Both the position numbers and the translations under genes were made by a program. A stretch of 64,000 bases of DNA from contig CANNQP010000009.1 of the NCBI GenBank assembly GCA_947507875.1, positions 1 through 64,000 on the forward strand. The letters run 5' to 3'. Positions 17,831 through 24,923 of this stretch are shown here, in pieces. This stretch comes from Verrucomicrobiaceae bacterium. GTDB taxonomy: Bacteria; Verrucomicrobiota; Verrucomicrobiia; Verrucomicrobiales; Verrucomicrobiaceae. The notes under the pieces are model-generated. The model saw only the letters and a program-made list of their open reading frames with translations. It was not told the origin of the DNA and searched no databases. Positions within the stretch are counted from its first letter, which is position 1. Each line of letters opens with the position of its first letter.

Positions 17831-19017
17831 GCCAGATTGCATTCTTCAAGCACTTTACAGCTACAGGTGAAAACGTGCCGCTTTCTGAGATGCTCGACGG
17901 TATCAAGCGCGGTAAATGGTCGGATCAGGTCAATCACCTTCGTGCCATGGGACGGGATGCAAAAAACTACGACAAGACGAAAAAGAAGCTTCCCGCGTAC
18001 ATGTTATCAGGAACGACGAGCGGTGGGCATAAAGCATTAGACCTGATCGAGCACAGTGGACTTTTACAGATCGACGTGGACAAGGTTGGGGCTGATAAGG
18101 TCGGAGATTTACGTGATCGGATAGGCGATGATCGGCACATACAAGCTGCTTGGACTTCACTCTCTGGAGATGGTGTCAAAGCTATCATGCAAATCCCTGC
18201 CAGCAAAGAAGGCCATAAGGCTGCTTTTAATGCCGCTGAGGAATATATGATGCGAAATTATGGCGTAAAGATCGACCCTTCCTGTTCCGACCTTGGAAGG
18301 CTTTGCTTTGTGTCCTACGATCCTGATCTTGTGGTCAATCCTGATGCAATGCCTTTGGAGGTTTCAACAGCGTTTGATGAAACTAACTCCCCCCTTAATT
18401 CTTCTGAGTTACTGAGTTCTGATTTCTGTGTTCTATGTAACAGTCTATTTTTAGACTTCCCTGACCTCAAACCTCTTTATTTCAAACTTGTTCATGGCCG
18501 AATAGGAAAACCTCAACGTGGAGAGAGAAACGCCGCAATGGTCGAAATTGTGGCTTCCATGTACTGCGTCGTTTCACCATTTTTCGTCTTAGCCTTTGCC
18601 GAAGAGTTTTATCACCAGCATGCGTCAGTCTTTTCAGACTACGACTTCCAGATGTATCAGCGCGAAGCATTGAAAGTGCTTGAGGGATGTCATACAAGCT
18701 ACCCTGAGAATAGGCTCAATGTTGCCGAACGTGAAGCGTATGCCAAGCTTGCCGATGAGAGATCGCAGACAGCATTCCGAATTGCTCAAAGCCTCGCGCT
18801 GTGCGAATCACAAGCGGACTTCCCTCCGCCCTTGTTTTTCCTGAGTTGCGAGGAATTGAGAATGCGAATGAAGGTTTTCAAAATGGAGGCATGGCGCACT
18901 TTGAAGAAGTTGGAGAAGGCCGGAATTATTAAGGAGGAAATAAAGGGTAAGGCGTGGGAAAAGAACAATAAGCATGCCATGGCAACCGTCTGGCGCTGGA
19001 TGCTTAACGGTGCGTAA
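17827..19017 (+). CDS. VirE_N/BT4734-like protein, probable replication (primase-related) protein of the element
   Basis: A 396-residue protein. The N-terminal 170 residues match my knowledge of the BT4734/VirE_N-type domain: SEMLDGIKRGKW near 20-31, LPAYMLSGTTSGG near 56-68, GLLQIDVDKVG, SLSGDGVKAIMQIP near 115-128 and DPSCSDLGRLCFVSYDP near 150-166. In other elements this domain precedes DUF3987 or helicase parts; here no Walker A or B motif is visible. The rest (195-396) is helical and ends in a winged-helix-like segment (EELRMRMKVFKMEAWRTLKK). It is probably primase-like or a replication initiator (inference). Translation is coupled to the HTH gene by ATGA, with a strong GGAGG. Confidence 0.75.
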   Translation: MSQIAFFKHFTATGENVPLSEMLDGIKRGKWSDQVNHLRAMGRDAKNYDKTKKKLPAYMLSGTTSGGHKALDLIEHSGLLQIDVDKVGADKVGDLRDRIGDDRHIQAAWTSLSGDGVKAIMQIPASKEGHKAAFNAAEEYMMRNYGVKIDPSCSDLGRLCFVSYDPDLVVNPDAMPLEVSTAFDETNSPLNSSELLSSDFCVLCNSLFLDFPDLKPLYFKLVHGRIGKPQRGERNAAMVEIVASMYCVVSPFFVLAFAEEFYHQHASVFSDYDFQMYQREALKVLEGCHTSYPENRLNVAEREAYAKLADERSQTAFRIAQSLALCESQADFPPPLFFLSCEELRMRMKVFKMEAWRTLKKLEKAGIIKEEIKGKAWEKNNKHAMATVWRWMLNGA

Positions 19018-19043
19018 AAATAGCCTTCTTTTTCGTATTGCTG

Positions 19044-20372
19044 TCACTGCGCCTTCTTCGGCTTCCATTCTCGCACTAGCTTGTGTGCTTCTTGAACCTG
19101 TTCAGGAGTCATGCGAGACTCTAAGGTGGTTTGTTGTTGCGCGGTTAAGGCATCTGCGAGTTTAAACCATTTGTAAGCCTCTACCAGATCCTTAGACACT
19201 CCTTGTCCATTTAGATAATTGAATGCCAAGAATTGCTGCGATACCGCATGACCTTGATCTGCGGCAAGGTGCAACCACTTTGCCGCCTCTACTTCATTTT
19301 TTTTAACGCCCTCTCCCCGAAAGTAAGCGAACCCCAAAAAACCCTGCGCATCTTTGTTCCCTTGTTCAGCAGCCTTGTGGAACCATTTCACCGCCTCTAC
19401 GAGATCTTTAGTGACGCCTTTACCACTGAAATACGCCTCTCCCACTTCTTGTTGAGAGGCGGCATCGCCTTGTTCAGCATTCACAAATGTTTCTGCCAAC
19501 TTTTCATCAGGTTGGGGCAAATTTAAGGTCGAGAAACTTGGTGCGCGAGCATCCGGCATCTGCGGAGTGGGCGTGGGTCTGCTTGAGTGGGCTTCCTGAT
19601 CCTGCGTCGCCACCACTCCACCGGCGGTAACATTTGGTGGTGACTCGGCGGTGATTGATGGAGTGCGGTTAAATAAGGATCCTTCTTTGTTGAGAACAAT
19701 CCAAAAACCAAGTGCAACGATAAAAAGTGCGACAAATAAAACCGGGCGAATGAGGGGTGACGGCACCTCCGAGCTGACTGAATGCGTGTTTTGTATTCGA
19801 ACAATACTCTCAACCTTGCGACGAATCCAGAAAGGAACGTCCAGTGTAAATAGAGATGATAAGAGCCAAATACTAATGAATGCTGTGATGGCACGAATCC
19901 TCTCTTCCGTTGTTACGGCTGAAGCGAACGCAAGAATCAATGCGATAGTCACGAAGGTAACACAGCTTCTCCACGCGTAACTCCAGAGTGCAGGCAGATA
20001 AACTCGTGAAGTGTAATTCTCCAAACTTTCACGTTTCAGTATGATCCGGATTGTGCGCCGTCCACACCATGCTCTGAACGAAATGACACCAAAGACGAAA
20101 CAAATTAATGCCCCGAATGGGTTTCCGCCGGTGATGATCGATGGGATAAAGAAGCCATAGCCGATCCACGCGACGATGCTCCAAACATTGACTCTGGACA
20201 GTTTAAACAATTCGTCCTTTATGTGGCCTGAGAAGCTCAACATTGTCGGCGAGGCGTGAACCGCAATCGCCGGTGGCTCAAGTGAGTGCCTCTGTGGTGC
20301 TCCACATTGTGGGCATGCCGGTGCCTCTGTGCTAATTTGTCTTCCACACTCGTAACATGAAATGAGGGCCAT
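19044..20372 (-). CDS. Zinc-ribbon, multi-helix membrane protein with C-terminal Sel1 repeats
   Basis: A 442-residue protein. Residues 6-24 form a zinc ribbon (CYECG, CPQCG). About five hydrophobic segments follow (around 65-85, 88-100, 125-150, 165-185 and 215-235). A Ser/Pro/Ala-rich linker leads to three Sel1-type repeats at about 295-405 (AASQQEVGEAYFSGKGVTKD, then similar units with DAQGFLGFAYFRGEGVKKN). Sel1 repeats bind other proteins. The protein sits inside the tRNA-Val element, facing the other way to the replication genes, which is a usual cargo position. Defence, host interaction or signalling are all possible; nothing identifies it. Confidence 0.8.
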   Translation of the reverse strand: MALISCYECGRQISTEAPACPQCGAPQRHSLEPPAIAVHASPTMLSFSGHIKDELFKLSRVNVWSIVAWIGYGFFIPSIITGGNPFGALICFVFGVISFRAWCGRRTIRIILKRESLENYTSRVYLPALWSYAWRSCVTFVTIALILAFASAVTTEERIRAITAFISIWLLSSLFTLDVPFWIRRKVESIVRIQNTHSVSSEVPSPLIRPVLFVALFIVALGFWIVLNKEGSLFNRTPSITAESPPNVTAGGVVATQDQEAHSSRPTPTPQMPDARAPSFSTLNLPQPDEKLAETFVNAEQGDAASQQEVGEAYFSGKGVTKDLVEAVKWFHKAAEQGNKDAQGFLGFAYFRGEGVKKNEVEAAKWLHLAADQGHAVSQQFLAFNYLNGQGVSKDLVEAYKWFKLADALTAQQQTTLESRMTPEQVQEAHKLVREWKPKKAQ

Positions 20373-20748
20373 AAAAGTGTTCTGAGTTTGTTTGCTAGTT
20401 GTTCTCTGTCGAACGACTTTCCTTCATATATGACAGCTGCTCCTTCTTTGGAGAAACTGGTTATAAATCGAGACTCCTAGTAGCTGAATTAGGTGACCGT
20501 AGTGCGTCGTCAAGTTACTTTAGTTATTCATTGTAGTAGCCATCAATTTCTCCGTCCCCATCTTCGATTGGACAGGTGATAAGAGGATCAATCTGAGCTA
20601 TTCAAAAGACATGGTGTAGTGCTCCCCTCGAAGTTGGACAAGAGCCAGTGATGTTCAGGCGGCTTGTTGATGGGGTGGGTTGCATAGGGCATGTTAGCTA
20701 ATCCACCTGTCCTCTTGTTTGCCGTCTTAGAGTAGCTTATCTTGCAGA
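20373..20748. other. Non-coding stretch in the integrated element
   Basis: These 376 bases between the Sel1 gene and the orphan gene have no convincing coding frame. They hold GGACAGGTG at 20570-20578 with its inverted copy CACCTGTCC at 20704-20712, and an IS3-end-like stretch at 20615-20640 described separately. The two gene promoters, if any, are presumably here; no clear -35/-10 pair stood out. Confidence 0.5.
20615..20640. repeat. Possible remnant of an IS3-type terminal repeat
   Basis: TGTAGTGCTCCCC followed by TCGAAGTTGGACA resembles the TGTA...GTTGGACA ends of IS3-family elements as I remember them. No partner end and no transposase are present nearby. It is offered only as a weak resemblance. 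Confidence 0.25.
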
Positions 20749-21294
20749 GTGAAACCATCGAAGCCGCGTGATTTACGCCTTTTGGCATGGTGGGCAGGTT
20801 CACGCGCCCCACTAGACCTTCCAGACCTGGCCGCCACGCTGGAAGCTGCTCGGGTTCACTGCAAAATGAAGCCTGAGCGATTTGAAGCCCTTTTTAGCGA
20901 GTTTGCGCCCTGGCTTATTCCTTATGTTTCAGAACGTCTCAAGAGGCGCATAAGTGGCCTTTCTGCCTCACCACGGCCCCAGCCTGCTTGGCTGGCTGAT
21001 CATCGCCGGCGAATGGCACCGAAGCGAGCTAAGGCGAAGAAACCATCTCCATGGTTTACGGATTGGATGTTTCAACGCCTGCGCCAAAGTCGGGAGATTG
21101 AGGATGCGGCTCTTCGGATAGCGACTCTTAATGGAATGATGGCGAGAATCATGGCACGCTCCCTCCCAGACAGTTTTGAATGCGACCCTGGCATGAAAGC
21201 TTGGTTGGCCTTCGATAAAAAGGAACTGCCAATCAAAGAGAAGCGGCTTTTGATTCGTGCGGCTGATGAGGAAATCCATCACCGGGCAGCCTGA
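20749..21294 (+). CDS. Orphan protein beside the tRNA-Val attachment site
   Basis: A 181-residue protein with a GTG start at 20749; an ATG further in is possible (MKPERFEALF). It is helical and rich in basic residues, Arg and Trp, with LAWWAGSRAPLDLP near the start, WLIPYVSERLKRRI near 55-70, and PSPWFTDWMFQRLRQ near 98-115. No family is recognised. It lies about 170 bp from the right arm site, reading toward the tRNA, a place where elements often carry cargo. Codon use looks plausible, but I cannot exclude a chance frame. Confidence 0.5.
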   Translation: MKPSKPRDLRLLAWWAGSRAPLDLPDLAATLEAARVHCKMKPERFEALFSEFAPWLIPYVSERLKRRISGLSASPRPQPAWLADHRRRMAPKRAKAKKPSPWFTDWMFQRLRQSREIEDAALRIATLNGMMARIMARSLPDSFECDPGMKAWLAFDKKELPIKEKRLLIRAADEEIHHRAA

Positions 21295-21461
21295 ATTTCC
21301 TAAAACCGCGCGGAAGCATGGGCGGGGGGGGATCAGGAATGTCGGCGCTTCTGAGAAGACTGGATGCATCACACCTCGGATAAATATCCACAAAAGGGCT
21401 GGTTAAGGAGCCACATCGGATCAGAAGTCATCTCGCTACATGAGTGGACAATAAAGGATGT

Positions 21462-21484
21462 GTTCCCACTTTTGTTCCCACTTC
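21462..21484 (+). repeat. Right paired 12-bp-period repeat, likely integrase arm site
   Basis: GTTCCCACTTTT is followed by GTTCCCACTTC, matching the left pair at 15589-15611 except for C/T changes. It lies 34 bp inside the right attachment repeat and is preceded by AGTGGACA at 21443-21450, as on the left. The repeated design at both ends suggests binding sites for one protein. Confidence 0.6.
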
Positions 21485-21517
21485 TCTCATATCGAAAACT
21501 TAAATCGTTGAAAATCA

Positions 21518-21550
21518 ATATGGTGCACGGAGAGGGATTCGAACCCCCGA
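21518..21550. repeat. Right attachment repeat (33 bp, overlapping tRNA-Val)
   Basis: This is identical to 15458-15490 and includes the CCA end, 3' acceptor strand and T-arm of the intact tRNA-Val (minus strand). Crossover within these bases would excise the element and leave tRNA-Val whole. Confidence 0.93.
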
Positions 21551-21595
21551 CCATCTGTGTGTAAGACAGACGCTCTACCGCTGAGCTATCCGTGC
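21521..21595 (-). tRNA. tRNA-Val (anticodon TAC)
   Basis: Seventy-five bases on the minus strand fold into a full cloverleaf: acceptor GCACGGA/TCCGTGC, D-stem GCTC/GAGC, anticodon stem TCTGT/ACAGA with loop CTTACAC (anticodon TAC, reading GTA), and T-stem GGGGG/CCCTC around TTCGAAT. CCA is encoded. Its 3' end is the integration site of the element. Confidence 0.97.
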
Positions 21596-21668
21596 AGCGT
21601 TGGCGGGCGGCGATAGTGCCCCCTCTCAGGCATCTGGCAAGAGCTTTTCCTGCCATCCATTGACTTGC

Positions 21669-22505
21669 TCATTCCGGTACTGGCACGGCACGGCCTGGGC
21701 GCTGTGGTCTGAGCGGCAAACCTGCGGGGCCATCTTCAGGCACGGGCACTGCACGCGGAGGAGGTGCCTGTGGATCCGGGGTTCCGATGCGCTCGATCAC
21801 GATGGGTAGGCCTTGAATTCGGCGCGTTTCGAGACCAGCGGCGTGCAGGGCGACTTCGGCATTCGGGATCATCGAGGCACGATCGGGAGCTAGCAGAGAG
21901 ACGAGGTAGAGTGGTTCTGCCGTGCGCCACTCGCGGCTCGCGGCTCTTTGCTTCTCTGTGGTTTCAGGCTCTAGACCATGCACGAGGCGTTCATAGGTGT
22001 TGCGCTGGATCGAGGCATCGTCTGCTGGCTGGAGATGGGCAAAAAAACGCCGCAGGTCTGGCACCAGATCATGCCCGGTGTCACGCATGTAAGGGCGCAG
22101 TTCTTCGCCGAACAAAGCGCCCAGGGCATTGCTAGGAAGGTCATCGGGCGTGACTTCGCGTTTCTCGCGCTGGTATTCCTTCATCAGGCTGGCACGTCGG
22201 TCTTTTCCGCCACAAACGATACGGGCTAGGCCAAAAAAGCGCACCAAATCCACCGGCCCGCCGAGGGTGGTGATGACATAGCGATCGGAAACCGAATGGG
22301 TTTGGTTCTTCTGCGCCAAGGCCTTGTCGCGCAGGATCGTCAGACGCTCCACCTGATGCCTTGCTGAGCGCCAGGCAGGCATCTGCGCGGCAGAAGCCAC
22401 GATTCTCTCCAAGCTTGCCGATGTCCCTGTCGAAGGCGTGGCACTGGGCTGCTGGGCGAGGCTGATGCTGGTGAAGACCCAAAAGGCAAGGAGAAGGCGG
22501 AACAT
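21669..22505 (-). CDS. Exported protein of unknown function
   Basis: A 278-residue protein with a signal peptide (1-17, ending SLAQ). The body is mainly helical with conserved-looking phrases such as DRYVITTLGGPVDLVRFFGL and REVTPDDLPSNALGALFGEE. The end holds a repeated Pro-rich unit (RAVPVPE twice, around 255 and 272), which suggests slippage or an attachment segment. I recognise no family. It lies about 90 bp after fabH on the same strand, at the end of the glcD-KS-fabH row, and just before tRNA-Val. Confidence 0.65.
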   Translation of the reverse strand: MFRLLLAFWVFTSISLAQQPSATPSTGTSASLERIVASAAQMPAWRSARHQVERLTILRDKALAQKNQTHSVSDRYVITTLGGPVDLVRFFGLARIVCGGKDRRASLMKEYQREKREVTPDDLPSNALGALFGEELRPYMRDTGHDLVPDLRRFFAHLQPADDASIQRNTYERLVHGLEPETTEKQRAASREWRTAEPLYLVSLLAPDRASMIPNAEVALHAAGLETRRIQGLPIVIERIGTPDPQAPPPRAVPVPEDGPAGLPLRPQRPGRAVPVPE

Positions 22506-22595
22506 GGTCAGTTAGCATGGGGTTCAGTTGCCGGACAGGCAATCTGAGAGATGGAGATTTGCGCACGGAACATCGCCGTGTGCTGATGGACTGCT

Positions 22596-23594
22596 TTACC
22601 AACGCAGCACGGACGCAGCCCAGGTGAAACCGCCACCGAAGGCGACCAGCAGCACCACGTCCCCCGGCTTCAGGCGGCCTTCGCGATTGGCCTCATCCAG
22701 CGCGACAGGAATCGTGGCCGCACTGGTGTTGCCATACTTGTGCAGGTTCATGAAGGTCTTTTCCTCAGGCAGGCCCAGGCGATCCGCGATGGCGGTAATG
22801 ATGCGCGCGTTGGCTTGGTGTGGGATGACGAGGCTGATGTCTTCCTTGGTCAGCCCGGCGAGCTTCAGGGCTTCTTCCGCTGCGGCGCTCATGCGCGTCA
22901 CTGCGTGCTTGAAGGTCTCACGACCTTCCATGTGAACGGTGTTCAGGCGCTGGTCGATGTTTTGCGGCGTCACTGGGCAGGCACTGCCACCACCGGGCAC
23001 CTTCAGCAGATCCACGAGGTTGCCATCACTGCCCATCACGGTGCTCAGCACACGTCCTGGGGCATCGGCAGCATCCGTCGCTCGGATGACAACCGCTCCA
23101 GCGCCATCGCCAAACAGCACGCAGGTGTTCCGATCTTGCCAATTCACAAGGCTACTGAGCTTCTCCGCACCGATGACCAGGGCGGTCTGGCGACTGCCTG
23201 CGTTCAGAAAGTGTCTCGCCACCTGGAGGGCATAGACAAAACCAGAGCAGGCTGCGCTGATGTCAAAACACACGGCGCGTGCCGCACCGATCTTCCGCTG
23301 CACGATGCAGGCCGTGCTGGGGAAAAACATGTCAGGCGTGACCGTGGCGCAGACGATGAGGTCGATCTCCTCGGCCGTGACACCCGCATTCGCCATGGCA
23401 CGGCGTGCTGCTTCGCTGGCAAGGTCGCTGGTGGCCTGATCGTCTGCGGCGATTCGGCGCTCCTTGATGCCCGTGCGGGTGGTGATCCATTCATCCGAGG
23501 TGTCCACGATCTTCGACAGATCATCGTTTGTCAGCACTTTCTCCGGCATGTAGCTGCCGGTACCGATGATGGAAGAAACACAGGGCTGGGACAT
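22596..23594 (-). CDS. fabH: Beta-ketoacyl-ACP synthase III
   Basis: A 332-residue thiolase-fold enzyme that condenses acetyl-CoA with malonyl-ACP to start fatty acid synthesis. All catalytic residues are present: Cys116 in SAACSGFVYAL, His259 in PHQANARIITA, and Asn289 in HKYGNTSAA. The N-terminal phrase GTGSYMPEKVLTN and C-terminal GGGFTWAASVLRW are typical. It is cytoplasmic. A ketosynthase-like gene lies upstream on the same strand, 207 bp away. A long frame on the opposite strand is a by-product of codon bias. Confidence 0.96.
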   Translation of the reverse strand: MSQPCVSSIIGTGSYMPEKVLTNDDLSKIVDTSDEWITTRTGIKERRIAADDQATSDLASEAARRAMANAGVTAEEIDLIVCATVTPDMFFPSTACIVQRKIGAARAVCFDISAACSGFVYALQVARHFLNAGSRQTALVIGAEKLSSLVNWQDRNTCVLFGDGAGAVVIRATDAADAPGRVLSTVMGSDGNLVDLLKVPGGGSACPVTPQNIDQRLNTVHMEGRETFKHAVTRMSAAAEEALKLAGLTKEDISLVIPHQANARIITAIADRLGLPEEKTFMNLHKYGNTSAATIPVALDEANREGRLKPGDVVLLVAFGGGFTWAASVLRW

Positions 23595-23801
23595 GGATGT
23601 CAGAAAAAAGAAAAAGGAACCGTGCTAGGGATGGAAGAGAGAGCCGCGCTCACTGCAAGGAAGGAGGTAGTCTTTTCACACTTCGTGGCCGAGCGCACCT
23701 GGAAGAAGCGGAAAATGCCGAAACCGAAGGGTGAAGAGGTCTCATATTCAGCGGATTGTGCGTCGCTCGCAACGCTTGGAAAGACTTAGAAAATGGGAAG
23801 T

Positions 23802-24923
23802 TCATGGCGGGGTCAGCACACGCAGGCTCACGGCTGCGTTGTGCCCCCCCATGGCGGAGGCGATTTTCAAAACACGATCTTCCGGGAGAAGCTTGATTTC
23901 ACCGGCAGGCACGCCTGTCAGCCCTGGCAGATTCCCTGGTAGATGGGGAGATGCCCCGGCGATCAAAGCCACGTCGAGTAGGCCGCAGGCTCCCAGCGTA
24001 TGCCCCGTGAGCGGTTTCATCAGCAACTGAGGCGGCAACTTTTCTCCAAAAACAGCACGCAGGGCCGCAGGCTCGGCTTGAGCATGGTTCGGGGTGCCCG
24101 TCGCATGGGGGCAGATGAGGGCAGGGCGCGGAAAGTGAGCTATCAATTCGGCCAGGGCTCCGCCATCTTCAGGGATCACGAGGGGGTGATAAGCGTCACT
24201 GTTTGCGTGGTAAGACTCGACCTCGACCCAAGCTGCGCCGGTGTCGAGCTCCAGCGCCAAGGCAGCGGCCCCCTCCCCCAAGTGCAGACCCGAGGTGGCG
24301 GCGTGCAGGGGATCGTTGAGCCTATCCTTGGACATCAAATGCGTAGCGCGAAACGCGGCGATGATTTCCGGCACCAGCGGCAGTTCCACCGCCACGACCA
24401 GTGCCCGGCGGCAGGCTCCGGAGCGCAAGGCCATCCAGGCCATGCCGAGCGCGTCTAAGCCAGCCGAGCAGCCGCTGGCTAGCATTTGCCAGGGGCCCTG
24501 GATGCCGAGTTCAATGCTCACCGCCGCGGCGATTTCACTGTGGATCGTATTGCTGGCGCTGAATCGTGGGGACGGCCTGCGCCAAGCCTGATGGCCCAGC
24601 AGTTCGCCTGCGTTGCCCCGGCTGCTGGCAGCAAAAATCCACGTGTCGCGCAGTTCGGCCGCGCCCCAGTCGGCGTGGTTGGCCGCGCGGCGTGCCACCT
24701 GCACGGCCAAATTCGCTGTCGCACTGTAGCGGCGGCCCGCCAAGAGCCGCCGGTCCCTGATTCGGCCCTGGAGCATCCCTTCATGCTCTCGCAGGCCACT
24801 TTGTCCTGCGCGCCAGCTTTCTAAGCACTCGGATAGACTGCTGCCGAGGGCACAGACCGCCTCGGCACCCGTGATCCTCGGAGCAGGGGAAAGCGTGAAG
24901 GCAGAGGGCAAAACGGTGCTCAC
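23802..24923 (-). CDS. Ketosynthase-family protein (KAS I/II fold)
   Basis: A 373-residue protein with a GTG start at 24923 whose first base pairs overlap the stop of the upstream gene (GTGA). The KAS I/II triad looks complete: Cys152 in LASGCSAGLDALG, His273 in CPHATGTPN and His308 in LTGHTLGA, with Lys303 nearby. It is shorter than the usual 410 residues, and its N-terminal part is divergent (GAEAVCALGSSLSECLESW). It may be a dedicated ketosynthase for a secondary or unusual lipid (aryl polyene- or polyketide-like), rather than primary FabF; this is inference. It forms a cluster with the FAD oxidase and fabH. Confidence 0.85.
   Translation of the reverse strand: MSTVLPSAFTLSPAPRITGAEAVCALGSSLSECLESWRAGQSGLREHEGMLQGRIRDRRLLAGRRYSATANLAVQVARRAANHADWGAAELRDTWIFAASSRGNAGELLGHQAWRRPSPRFSASNTIHSEIAAAVSIELGIQGPWQMLASGCSAGLDALGMAWMALRSGACRRALVVAVELPLVPEIIAAFRATHLMSKDRLNDPLHAATSGLHLGEGAAALALELDTGAAWVEVESYHANSDAYHPLVIPEDGGALAELIAHFPRPALICPHATGTPNHAQAEPAALRAVFGEKLPPQLLMKPLTGHTLGACGLLDVALIAGASPHLPGNLPGLTGVPAGEIKLLPEDRVLKIASAMGGHNAAVSLRVLTPP

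Larger units (their letters stand above)
15458..21550. mobile_element. Integrated element (about 6.06 kb) in tRNA-Val, satellite- or island-like
   Basis: The region is bounded by perfect 33-bp direct repeats, 15458-15490 and 21518-21550. The right copy is the 3' part of an intact tRNA-Val gene, and the left copy is the displaced 3' end. Inside lie a tyrosine integrase at the far end, a basic unknown protein, an HTH protein coupled to a VirE_N/primase-like protein, a zinc-ribbon/Sel1 membrane protein and an orphan protein beside the tRNA. No conjugation, terminase, capsid or tail genes are seen. This resembles phage satellites (PICI-like) or small integrative islands (inference). The base composition looks more AT-rich than its flanks by eye. 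Confidence 0.88.

Noticed and set aside
22740..23789. A 349-codon frame on the plus strand opposite fabH
   Set aside because: The minus-strand frame is a complete FabH with Cys, His and Asn catalytic residues; the plus frame shows no family pattern and arises from codon bias.
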